Positions 1-6,531 of a stretch of DNA of 13,444 nucleotides are shown here, in pieces. The notes beneath the pieces are model-generated. The model was not told the origin of the DNA, searched no databases, and saw nothing but the letters and a program-made list of their open reading frames with translations. The stretch is taken from the NCBI GenBank assembly GCA_937864975.1, contig CALMDI010000682.1, forward strand, positions 1 through 13,444, written 5' to 3'. Numbering within the stretch: the first letter of the stretch is position 1; each line of letters begins with the position of its first letter. Both the position numbers and the translations under genes were made by a program. Source of the DNA: an uncultured Chloroflexota bacterium. Its GTDB lineage: Bacteria; Chloroflexota; Anaerolineae; Aggregatilineales; Phototrophicaceae.

Positions 1-28
1 GTGTATGGACGTGTAAAGGAGCGCACTC

Positions 29-1573
29 ATGCCGATTACCTATACCGTTGCCGTGGACTGGGATGACGATGGCGATTTTAGCGACGACGGCGAGGATATT
101 ACCGCCGACGTGCTGGCGCTGCGCTGGCGGCTGGGCATGGCAGCCGCCCACGACGGCGTCGCCGCGCCGATTGCCGCGCAGATCACGCTCCGCAACCGCA
201 GCCGCGACTATTCGCCCGAAGACACGCCGATAGCACTCCTGCCGGGCAAAGGCGTGCGGATCAGCAGCCACGACGGGACGACAAGCCGCAGGCACTTCAC
301 GGGCTTCATCGCGCACATCGAGCCGGAGCCGGGCGATCAGGGCAGCCGTCGCAGCCTGATTTACGCCCACGGACCCGACGCGCAGCTTGCCAGCCACCGC
401 ATCCGACTGCCGCCGCAGGTCAACGTGTCCGCCGACGCCGTGATCGAAGCCATCCTCGACGCCGCCCCGCTGCGTCGAATCGCGCTCAAGGATACCTGGA
501 TTCTCGATGCGCCCGACCATCACGCGCTCGGTACGAGCACGCGCCTCGCGGCGATCACAATTGCGAGGACGCTCGAAACAGGCGTCTCAACCTTCGCTTA
601 CGTGGGCGATTCGTGGGGCAGCGGCATCTCCGCCGCCGACGCGCTTCAGCAGATGGTCGACAGCGAGCGCGGGCGCTTTTTCATCGACCGGGAGGGCGGG
701 GCGCGGTTCATCAACCGCCATCACACACTGTACAAAGTTACGTCCGACGCCACGTTCGAGGACACGATGGCGGGCATGGTCTATCGCTTTGGCGGGGACA
801 TCGTCAACCGCGTCGACGTGCGCCTGACGCCGCGCAGCATCGGCGCGGCGGGCAGCGTCCTGTGGACGCTCGACAGCTCCCAGCGCCTTCTACCGGGACA
901 CGGCAACGCGCGGGAGATCATCGCGCGCTACCGAGACGCGGACGGCAATCCGCTTGGCGCGCTGCACGTCCAGCGACCGGAAGCGCAGATCGATTTCGAG
1001 GCGAACACCGACGCGAGCGGCAGCGGCTTGGACGCGACCGCAGACGTGAGCGTTCGCATCCTTCACGCGACGGCTTCGGCGGCGACGCTGCGCCTGCGTA
1101 ACCGGCGCAAGGAGCCGGTTTACCTGCTGGCGGGCGCTCGGCTGCGCGGCACGCCGATTCAGATGGGCGATCCGCTGATCGTCAGCGAAACCGATTGGGC
1201 AAGCCTGGCATTTTACGGCGAATCGCGGCTTGGCTTCGACCTGCCCGCGCTCGACGCGATTGAGCACGCCGACCAGGTTGCCCGCTTTGAACTGGCACGC
1301 CGCCGAGAACCGCGCGGTGTTGCCACCCACCTCACGCTCGACGCCCCGCGTCATTTGCCGCACGCGCTGGCGCGCACGCTGTTCGACCGGATTACCGTGC
1401 GCGAGGCGCAAACCGGGCACGACGCGGATTATTTCATCGTCGGCGAGGCGCACGAGGTGGATCTTGGCGGTGCGCGCCACCGCGTGACGTGGACGCTCGA
1501 AAGCGCCAGCGCCAATGCGTTCTGGGTCGTCGGCGCCGCCGAAATTGATCGAACCGCGAGTCTTGCTTATTAA
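29..1573 (+). CDS. Phage-like tail/baseplate structural protein
   Basis: This 514-aa protein is probably a structural component of a phage tail tip or baseplate. I see no enzymatic motif. The N-terminus carries an acidic stretch at residues 10-23 (D10, D12, D14, G15, D16, D19, D20) that resembles a calcium-binding D-x-D-x-DG loop and is followed by a beta-rich part with an FTGFI segment near residue 90, a pattern I associate with minor tail proteins. The middle contains an ADALQQMVDSERGRFF segment typical of tail-hub-like folds where a helix precedes a beta hairpin. The start is set by AAGGAG at 16-21, seven bases before the ATG. A TAA at 14-16 may be the stop of an upstream cassette gene. 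The next gene begins 17 bases after the stop, so it is the first visible member of a four-gene string. The exact tail role is inference; a general 'phage tail protein' label is the safest. Confidence 0.7.
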   Translation: MPITYTVAVDWDDDGDFSDDGEDITADVLALRWRLGMAAAHDGVAAPIAAQITLRNRSRDYSPEDTPIALLPGKGVRISSHDGTTSRRHFTGFIAHIEPEPGDQGSRRSLIYAHGPDAQLASHRIRLPPQVNVSADAVIEAILDAAPLRRIALKDTWILDAPDHHALGTSTRLAAITIARTLETGVSTFAYVGDSWGSGISAADALQQMVDSERGRFFIDREGGARFINRHHTLYKVTSDATFEDTMAGMVYRFGGDIVNRVDVRLTPRSIGAAGSVLWTLDSSQRLLPGHGNAREIIARYRDADGNPLGALHVQRPEAQIDFEANTDASGSGLDATADVSVRILHATASAATLRLRNRRKEPVYLLAGARLRGTPIQMGDPLIVSETDWASLAFYGESRLGFDLPALDAIEHADQVARFELARRREPRGVATHLTLDAPRHLPHALARTLFDRITVREAQTGHDADYFIVGEAHEVDLGGARHRVTWTLESASANAFWVVGAAEIDRTASLAY

Positions 1574-1590
1574 TCACTTCAGGAGGAATC

Positions 1591-2124
1591 ATGCCCGACT
1601 GGCACGATCTCATCGACTGGCAGGTCGGTCAGCTTGTGACCGCGACCGACCTGAACGAACAACTGCGCGACAACCTGGAATTCTTACACAGCCCGGCGTT
1701 TGCGCGCGTCTATAACACTGCCGACATCAGCATTCCCAATAACACCGTCACCAATCTGACCTTCAATTCACAGCGGGTGGTCACCGTCTCGTCCATGCAC
1801 AGCACGTCCTCGTTTCCGTCGCGGCTCAACGCGCCGTATACGGGACTGTATCTGCTGGCGGGAAGCATCGAGTTTCCATCCAACGCGACGGGCGTGCGGC
1901 GGCTGTCGATCATCCTGAACGGTACGTTCTCGGATCGACTGGTGAGCGTGAATCAGCCCTCCTTCAGCGGCACGCCAGCGCTCTCGGTGGCGACGCTGTT
2001 CCGCCTGGAAGCGGGTGAGTTTGTCGAGCTTCAGGCACACCAGAACAGCGGCGGCGCGCTCAACGTCCTGGCGACGGGACTCCATTCCCCGGAGTTCATG
2101 ATGTGCTATTTAGGAGAGGTCTGA
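1591..2124 (+). CDS. C1q/TNF-like jelly-roll fibre protein
   Basis: This 177-aa protein looks like a short phage fibre or head-domain protein. Residues 1-37 form a helical collar (WHDLIDWQVGQLV, then ATDLNEQLRDNLEFL) that probably docks it to the particle. Residues about 40-175 look like a C1q/TNF-type jelly roll: repeated short beta strands, a TGLYLLAGSIEF strand, a RLSIILNG strand, a VATLFRLEAGEFVEL strand and the QNSGGALNV stretch often seen in phage C1q-like heads. Such domains normally trimerise and bind a receptor or glycan. An AGGAGG at 1581-1586, four bases before the ATG, fixes the start. Its TGA overlaps the ATG of the next gene by one base, indicating translational coupling. The family assignment rests on pattern recognition, not on a search. 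Confidence 0.72.
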   Translation: MPDWHDLIDWQVGQLVTATDLNEQLRDNLEFLHSPAFARVYNTADISIPNNTVTNLTFNSQRVVTVSSMHSTSSFPSRLNAPYTGLYLLAGSIEFPSNATGVRRLSIILNGTFSDRLVSVNQPSFSGTPALSVATLFRLEAGEFVELQAHQNSGGALNVLATGLHSPEFMMCYLGEV

Positions 2125-2510
2125 TGCAGCTTCAATACGGTGGAGTCTTTCACGGCGCGCGGCTGATGGACGAACTGCTGGCGCGTTTCCCCCAGTGGCG
2201 CGTGCAAATTGGCGATGAATTTGTGGCGTTGTTCTCGGTGCAGACGACCGACAGCGCCGTCCTTCTGACCGTACCGGACGGCAGCGACAGCAATGCCATC
2301 TGGGAAGTCGTCGACGCGCACGATCCGACGCGGCTCAGCCCCGTGGAGCAGGCGCGCGCCGAACGAATGGCTTTGCTGGAAACACTGCGCGACCAGAATG
2401 CCGAGCCGCTCGTCGCGGCGGATTACGACGACCAGCCGGGACTCATTCGCCGCCTCGCGGACAAAATCGCTTGGCTGGAACGCGAGCTTGCCGATTTACG
2501 GGATCAATAG
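2124..2510 (+). CDS. Hypothetical cassette protein with C-terminal coiled coil
   Basis: I do not recognise this 128-aa protein. Residues 1-60 are mixed alpha/beta with a hydrophobic FVALFSVQ strand; residues about 72-128 are strongly helical and charged (ARAERMALLETLRDQ, and a final DKIAWLERELADLRD segment with heptad-like spacing), so a coiled coil is likely. The chosen ATG lies inside the TGATG overlap with the previous gene and has AGGAG at 2112-2116; an in-frame ATG at 2103 lies upstream of this ribosome site and inside the previous gene, so it is less likely. Position between a fibre gene and a holin-like gene suggests a small tail-associated or chaperone-like role, as seen for accessory genes at the end of phage tail modules, but nothing in the sequence proves it. 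Confidence 0.65.
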   Translation: MQLQYGGVFHGARLMDELLARFPQWRVQIGDEFVALFSVQTTDSAVLLTVPDGSDSNAIWEVVDAHDPTRLSPVEQARAERMALLETLRDQNAEPLVAADYDDQPGLIRRLADKIAWLERELADLRDQ

Positions 2511-2524
2511 ACAGGAGAACTCTC

Positions 2525-2839
2525 ATGTTTCAGGACAAAACCGAGCGCCGTCCGCTGCTCGATCCGATGCTGCTGGCGCTCAAATCGCGGCGCGTCGTCG
2601 TGGCGCTGGCGACACTGGCGGGCGGGCTGCTGGTCCTGGCGGTTCCAGAGCTTCGGGCGGTGCAGGACGAAATTCTGACCCTGCTGATTGCCCTCGCCCT
2701 GGCGGTCATCGGAGGTTACAGTCTGGAAGATGCTGCCCGCGCCGGACGTGAACGTGCAGCGCTGCCGCCGGAGGACATGCGAGAACTGATTAAAGACGCG
2801 GTGGCGGGACTCGTGGACGAGATGGGGAGGAAACGCTAG
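2525..2839 (+). CDS. Two-helix membrane protein, holin-like
   Basis: This 104-aa protein has two predicted membrane helices (about residues 24-43 and 49-65) separated by a short PELRAVQDE turn, a basic segment LKSRRVV just before the first helix, and a charged C-terminal tail ending in GRKR. This topology, size and place at the end of a tail gene string fit a phage holin, which would make membrane lesions to release an endolysin. No endolysin gene follows, so this is only a candidate. AGGAG at 2513-2517, seven bases ahead of the ATG, sets the start; longer in-frame starts such as one at 2471 would overlap the previous gene and lack such a site. The gene is followed within 15 bases by a long hairpin, so it closes the transcription unit. 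An alternative is a small inner-membrane protein of unknown role. Confidence 0.6.
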   Translation: MFQDKTERRPLLDPMLLALKSRRVVVALATLAGGLLVLAVPELRAVQDEILTLLIALALAVIGGYSLEDAARAGRERAALPPEDMRELIKDAVAGLVDEMGRKR

Positions 2840-2853
2840 ACCAGAAAACCAAC

Positions 2854-2927
2854 GCCGGGGCGCGGAGCCGACAGAGACACCGGAAATTTCCCGGTAACCC
2901 TGTCGCTCTGCGCCCCGGCATTTGTTT
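2854..2927 (+). terminator. Long hairpin, likely terminator of the phage-like cassette
   Basis: A 10-bp perfect outer stem (GCCGGGGCGC at 2854-2863 with its complement at 2910-2919) continues inward as four more pairs, one bulged C at 2868 and six further pairs (2869-2874 with 2900-2905). A separate 5-bp hairpin, ACCGG with CCGGT, occupies the large loop at 2879-2895. The right side is followed by ATTTGTTT, a moderate T-rich tail. On the other strand the hairpin is followed by GGTTTTCT, so it may also stop transcription coming from the convergent PRC-barrel gene. It is much longer than a usual intrinsic terminator. Confidence 0.7.
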
Positions 2928-2939
2928 GAGAAACAGACC

Positions 2940-3314
2940 TCAGGGAGTCTTTGACCAGTACGGCTCGTGACCGTAATAGCTGTAAACCTCGTGTACCCAC
3001 AATCCATTTGGCGTCTGGGGCCAGTGATTCTTGTCGAAGCCCGGCGCTTTTTCCAGCAGATCCTTATGCGCGTTCATGACAATCTGCTCGCGCGTTTCGT
3101 CCACCTGAAGCGACGCCCACGGCACGGCGAACAGCTTGTCGCCGATTCCGAGAACGCCGCCAAACGACAGCACCGCGTAGCCAATGCGCCCGCTTGCCAG
3201 GTCAATCATCAGTTCTTCCAGCTTGCCGAGCTTCTCGCCCTGTAGGTTGACGACCTCGGTACCGATCAAGGACTTTGCCGACAACATCGGGACGTGGTCG
3301 TTGGTCTTGCTCAT
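2940..3314 (-). CDS. PRC-barrel domain protein
   Basis: This 124-aa cytoplasmic protein carries a PRC-barrel domain over about residues 10-85: SAKSLIGTEVVNLQGEKLGK, then LEELMIDLASGRIGYAV, FGG, GDKLFAVPW. These are the hallmark turns of the small beta-barrel found in ribosome maturation factor RimM and photosynthetic reaction centre H subunit, and in many stand-alone stress-associated proteins. The C-terminal part (KAPGFDKNHWP, then YYGHEPYW) is common in the stand-alone subfamily. No enzymatic function is known; a role in protein or RNA binding is possible. The start is the ATG at 3314 because AGGAGG lies seven bases upstream; a start 21 bases further out is also in frame but lacks this. It has its own strong promoter at 3372-3400 and runs convergent to the phage-like cassette. 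Confidence 0.88.
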   Translation of the reverse strand: MSKTNDHVPMLSAKSLIGTEVVNLQGEKLGKLEELMIDLASGRIGYAVLSFGGVLGIGDKLFAVPWASLQVDETREQIVMNAHKDLLEKAPGFDKNHWPQTPNGLWVHEVYSYYGHEPYWSKTP

Positions 3315-3371
3315 CGCTTCCTCCTGTCCAGACACCGCCCGCCGACGGTTCCAAAATTACACTGATAATTA

Positions 3372-3400
3372 AGTATAACAACCCCGGCGCGCGGAGTCAA
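3372..3400 (-). promoter_or_regulatory. Sigma-70 type promoter of the PRC-barrel gene
   Basis: On the - strand TTGACT (3400-3395) and TATACT (3377-3372) are separated by exactly 17 bases, each with one mismatch to consensus. Transcription would start near 3365 and give a leader of about 50 bases ahead of the ATG at 3314. The -10 box is followed directly by TAATTAT. Confidence 0.75.
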
Positions 3401-3432
3401 ACAAAAAATCGTGTGACCGCGCCACCGAATTA

Positions 3433-3441
3433 TGTTACACT
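3433..3441 (+). promoter_or_regulatory. Extended -10 promoter candidate for the DinB-like gene
   Basis: TG-T-TACACT matches an extended -10 element and lies 31 bases ahead of the ATG at 3473. No good -35 box is visible 16-18 bases upstream (TGTGAC is the nearest), as is usual for extended -10 promoters. It sits back to back with the PRC-barrel promoter. Confidence 0.45.
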
Positions 3442-3472
3442 ATCGCGCACAGTCTATCAAAGGGCATTACAG

Positions 3473-4000
3473 ATGACTCAAAATCGTCGTCTCATGCGAC
3501 AGGACTTTCTCGATGTGATGGACGTCACGTGGGCGCGCTACGTGCCCACCATCATCGCCCTCACCGAAGAAGACCAGGCGCGCTACGCCCGCGCCGAGGG
3601 CTACAACGACATCAAGGAGTTGATAGCGCATCTCAGCCTCCGCTTGCAGCAGCTGCTCGACGTGATACCTGCCCTGGCGGAAGGCGAGGCGGTGACAATT
3701 CCCGACGAGGACGCCAACGCGAGCCATGCACGCGCGGTCGAGAGCGCCAGAGACCAGACGCTGGAACAGGTCGCGGCAGATTTCAACAGCCTGCAAGACG
3801 CCGTCGCGGGAATGCTTGGTGATCTTCCCGATACCGCGTTCGAGCGCGCGCCGACGTACGACTGGCTCTATCGCACGCTGATCGAACACTATCAGGCGCA
3901 CGAGCCGCCGGGAGAGCCACAAAATCCCGCCGCGCAGCACGGCGGCGCGCGCCCCGCGCCGGGCGAGCATATAATGGAGGACAACCCGCCGCAGCCCTAG
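3473..4000 (+). CDS. DinB/ClbS-fold protein (DUF1706-like)
   Basis: This 175-aa protein has the look of the DinB/YfiT/ClbS four-helix-bundle superfamily, whose members bind a metal through three histidines and include thiol S-transferases and the colibactin-resistance protein ClbS. Seen here: a helical N-terminus, H53 in an ELIAHLS helix, and H139 with H143 in EHYQAHEPP, which gives the expected one-plus-two histidine spacing. The last ~28 residues are rich in Pro, Ala, Gly and Gln and are probably disordered; the family usually ends soon after the HxxxH helix. AAAGGG at 3459-3464, eight bases before the ATG, supports this start; longer in-frame versions lie across the promoter region. No terminator separates it from the next two genes, so it may head an operon. 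The substrate is unknown; a hydrolase or thiol transferase role is inference. Confidence 0.72.
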   Translation: MTQNRRLMRQDFLDVMDVTWARYVPTIIALTEEDQARYARAEGYNDIKELIAHLSLRLQQLLDVIPALAEGEAVTIPDEDANASHARAVESARDQTLEQVAADFNSLQDAVAGMLGDLPDTAFERAPTYDWLYRTLIEHYQAHEPPGEPQNPAAQHGGARPAPGEHIMEDNPPQP

Positions 4001-4057
4001 CCGATTGGACGCCAGCGGGCTTCCTAATTCGATTTGCAGCCCATTGGAGAAGCTACG

Positions 4058-4402
4058 ATGGATTTCCTGTTGGCGTTTCAGGACCTGCCCGATCAGACGA
4101 TTCGCATCGAAATTCAGACGTCGTTTCTGTCGCAGTTGATTACGTGGCTCGTCGCGGGCTTGATTGCCGGTTATCTTGCGGGGTCGATCATCCGGGGTCG
4201 GCGCATGGGGCTGCTCAGCAGCCTGATCGTCGGGTTCTTCGGCGCGATTCTGGGCGGCTTGATTTTCACGCTGCTGGGTATCGAAACGTCCCCGTTTCTC
4301 GAAACCGGCATTGTCATCCGCTGGATCGATCTGGTAGTTGCTTTCGTCGGCGCGGTCGTGGTGATCCTGCTCGTCGGCATCCTCTTCGGGTGGCGTCGGT
4401 GA
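4058..4402 (+). CDS. GlsB/YeaQ/YmgE family membrane protein (transglycosylase-associated)
   Basis: This 114-aa inner-membrane protein has three hydrophobic helices at about residues 25-45, 53-74 and 92-111. The glycine pattern in the first two (AGLIAGYLAG, then IVGFFGAILGG) is the signature of the small 'transglycosylase-associated' family that includes E. coli YeaQ and YmgE; the third helix is the usual extra one of longer members. The molecular role is not known; expression in related bacteria is often stress-induced. GGAGA at 4046-4050, seven bases ahead of the ATG, sets the start; a TTG at 4034 is in frame but upstream of that site. It follows the DinB-like gene by 57 bases and precedes the MBL-rhodanese gene by 51 bases without a visible terminator. 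Confidence 0.85.
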   Translation: MDFLLAFQDLPDQTIRIEIQTSFLSQLITWLVAGLIAGYLAGSIIRGRRMGLLSSLIVGFFGAILGGLIFTLLGIETSPFLETGIVIRWIDLVVAFVGAVVVILLVGILFGWRR

Positions 4403-4453
4403 CGGCGCGGGCGGAAGTCCACGCGGCGGCAACGCTTGACCGGGAATAAAACC

Positions 4454-5842
4454 ATGCTGCTTAAGTATTTTTACGACAAATCTCTCGCGCAGGCGTCCTA
4501 CCTCGTTGCCTGTAAGGATACGGGTGAAGCCATCATCATCGACCCGATGCGCGATATCACGCCCTATTTACAGGCGGCGCGCGACGAAAATGTGCGTATC
4601 ACGCACGTCGCCGAGACGCACATTCACGCCGACTTTGTCAGCGGCGCGCGCGAGCTGGCAGCCCAGACCGGCGCGCGCTTATACCTGAGCGCGATGGGTG
4701 GAAGCGACTGGCAGTATGCGTTCGCGGACGACCAGACGACACTCTTGCGCGATGGCGACATGTGGAGCGTCGGCTGCGTCGGCTTTGAGGCGCTGCATAC
4801 GCCGGGGCATACGCCCGAACATCTCGTCTTTCTCATCACCGACACGCAAGCCGCCGACAGACCGATGGGCATGTTCAGCGGCGACTTTCTGTTCGTGGGC
4901 GACGTCGGACGCCCCGACCTGCTGGAAACCGCGGCAAACCACAAAGGCACCAAAGAGCAGGGCGCGCGCGATCAGTATCGCAACGTGCAGCGTTTCAAGA
5001 CTCTGCCCGATTATCTGCTGGTCTTGCCCGGTCACGGCGCGGGCAGCGCATGTGGTAAGGCGCTCGGCTCGGTGCCGTCGACCACGCTTGGCTACGAAAA
5101 GCTGTTCAACCCGGCGTTCCAACACGAGAGTGAAGCCGACTTCGTCGCGTGGCTGCTGGACGATCAACCGGAAACGCCGAATTATTTCGGACAGATGAAG
5201 CGCGTCAACAAAGCCGGTCCGGCGCTCCTTCAAGACCTGACGCCGCCGCAGCCATTAGAAGGCTTCATCCTTTCTGAAGTCCTGAAAGCGGGCGCGCTCG
5301 TCATCGACGCTCGTCCCGCCGAGGAGTATCGCGCGGGGCACGTGCCGGGGACGCTCAGCATCACGCCCGGCGACAAATTCAACACCTACGCGGGCGAGTT
5401 CGTCGACTACGGCAAACCCACCTATCTGATCGCGGACACGGATGCGGTCGAGCGGTTGGTCTGCGAGTTACGCGCCATCGGCGTAGACGACCTGCCCGGC
5501 TACTTCCCACCGCACGAGCTTGGCAAATCACTCGTCAAACTGGAAACCGTGAGCGCGGAGGACGTCGCCGCTCGCCTCTCGGAGACGTTCATTCTCGACG
5601 TACGCTCCCGTCGTGAATATGGCGAAGGGCATATCCCCAACGCGCATCACATCCCGCTCGGACAGATCGCCGCGCGCCTCGACGAGCTGCCCCGCGACCG
5701 TCAGATCGTGACGCAGTGCGGCAGCGGCGTCCGCTCGCAAACGGCGGCGAGCCTGCTGCAAAATCACGGCTTCGACGTCGCCAACCTCGCCGGGGGCATG
5801 GACGGCTGGAACCAGGCGAACCTTCCGGTGGAAAGGGAGTAA
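4454..5842 (+). CDS. MBL-fold persulfide dioxygenase-like protein with two rhodanese domains
   Basis: This 462-aa cytoplasmic protein joins a metallo-beta-lactamase domain (about 1-250) to two rhodanese domains (about 268-355 and 368-462). In persulfide dioxygenases such as ETHE1 a single iron is held by two His and one Asp; the equivalents here are H56 in THIHAD, H119 in HTPGHT and D144 in SGDFLF. The residue after HIHAD is Phe rather than His, which would remove the second metal site and agrees with a mononuclear enzyme. The GDVGRPDL stretch (149-156) is typical of this group. The first rhodanese domain lacks a catalytic Cys (LIAD where the loop should be) and is probably structural; the second has C422 in a CGSGVRS loop and should be active. 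The fusion fits sulfide/persulfide oxidation, moving sulfane sulfur between a low-molecular-weight thiol and thiosulfate or sulfite. The start is the ATG at 4454 with a weak GGGA; a TTG at 4436 is possible. Confidence 0.9.
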   Translation: MLLKYFYDKSLAQASYLVACKDTGEAIIIDPMRDITPYLQAARDENVRITHVAETHIHADFVSGARELAAQTGARLYLSAMGGSDWQYAFADDQTTLLRDGDMWSVGCVGFEALHTPGHTPEHLVFLITDTQAADRPMGMFSGDFLFVGDVGRPDLLETAANHKGTKEQGARDQYRNVQRFKTLPDYLLVLPGHGAGSACGKALGSVPSTTLGYEKLFNPAFQHESEADFVAWLLDDQPETPNYFGQMKRVNKAGPALLQDLTPPQPLEGFILSEVLKAGALVIDARPAEEYRAGHVPGTLSITPGDKFNTYAGEFVDYGKPTYLIADTDAVERLVCELRAIGVDDLPGYFPPHELGKSLVKLETVSAEDVAARLSETFILDVRSRREYGEGHIPNAHHIPLGQIAARLDELPRDRQIVTQCGSGVRSQTAASLLQNHGFDVANLAGGMDGWNQANLPVERE

Positions 5843-5912
5843 GGCTTAATAATGTTGTTCCGGCAACCAGCGGTAGCCATCTGGACACGTAGCAATTCCG
5901 ATTCAAATCTTA

Positions 5913-5918
5913 TATAAT
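5913..5918 (+). promoter_or_regulatory. -10 box candidate for the 171-aa/YetF pair
   Basis: A perfect TATAAT lies in the 164-base spacer ahead of the ATG at 6007. The -35 position at 17-base spacing (TAGCAA, 5890-5895) matches consensus at only three of six positions. The box is followed by TAATTAAGGTATTC (5919-5932) and then a small hairpin, CTCGC with GCGAG, at 5934-5949 in the presumed leader. The rest of the spacer shows no terminator for the upstream gene. Confidence 0.42.
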
Positions 5919-6006
5919 TAATTAAGGTATTCTCTCGCTTCCCTGCGAGCGTCTATCCACCGTGTGCAAGTAACGGTCGGAAGCTGTCAGGTAAGGAGGT
6001 CGCCTT

Positions 6007-6522
6007 ATGTCGGAGTCGCAGACTCCTCAGCCCCCTCAATCACCCGATTTCAAACGGGAGTTTCGTCTTTATCCCTATCAGTGGATCACCATACCACTGC
6101 TGTTTATCGTACCGATTCTCGCCATATTTGGATTGTTCGATGCCAACATTGTCGACGTTCGCGCCAGCGGCGATAACGTCGAGCTTCGGGTCGAGTACTC
6201 GACCCGTTACCGTTACTACATGGATGTTCCAGCGTACGTCTTTGTCACCAACACATCCGATGCGGCGCTGCCCGTCATCACGGTGCGCTTCGACCGCGCC
6301 TTTGTGGACAACTTTATTGAGATTCAATTTACGCCAGACACCAACGCGGTCACCGAGCGGTGGTATGAAGTCGATCTTGAAGACGTACAGGCTGGCGAAA
6401 CCCGGATGATCCGGGTCGATCTCCAGGCAGATGATTATGGAACGCAGCGTGGCACGGTTGCCGTCGCCGTTGGCGAAACAGCCGTAGCCGACGTACAGCT
6501 CGACTCGTTCATCTATCCCTAG
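6007..6522 (+). CDS. Membrane-anchored beta-rich protein, partner of YetF
   Basis: This 171-aa protein has a short proline-rich cytoplasmic head (1-20), one membrane helix at about 25-44, and an outward-facing domain (50-171) made almost wholly of predicted beta strands (VELRVEYSTRYRY, AYVFVTNTSD, VITVRFDRAF, TRMIRVDLQAD, GTVAVAV), ending in SFIYP. The domain resembles an Ig-like or cohesin-like sandwich, with no catalytic motif. A perfect TAAGGAGGT at 5992-6000, six bases before the ATG, gives strong initiation. The stop is nine bases before the yetF-type gene and overlaps its ribosome site, so the two are co-translated. I do not know a named family; I have the impression that this type of protein recurs next to YetF genes, which would suggest a shared membrane function, but that is memory, not a search. 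Confidence 0.72.
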   Translation: MSESQTPQPPQSPDFKREFRLYPYQWITIPLLFIVPILAIFGLFDANIVDVRASGDNVELRVEYSTRYRYYMDVPAYVFVTNTSDAALPVITVRFDRAFVDNFIEIQFTPDTNAVTERWYEVDLEDVQAGETRMIRVDLQADDYGTQRGTVAVAVGETAVADVQLDSFIYP

Positions 6523-6531
6523 AGGTCGGTC

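Noticed and set aside
2..16. Possible last four codons and TAA stop of an upstream gene
   Set aside because: Fits the spacing of the cassette, but four codons are too few to support a feature; the TAA could be chance.
3467..4432. 321-aa open frame on the - strand
   Set aside because: It runs antisense through the DinB-like and GlsB genes, has low-complexity Arg/Pro/Gln composition, no ribosome site and no domain; typical shadow frame in GC-rich DNA.
5843..5912. Possible terminator after the MBL-rhodanese gene
   Set aside because: Only a 4-bp GTTG/CAAC hairpin without a T tract.
5882..5918. TGGACA paired with TATAAT ahead of the 171-aa gene
   Set aside because: Same hexamers as the csbD promoter, but the spacer is 25 bases, so they are unlikely to act together.
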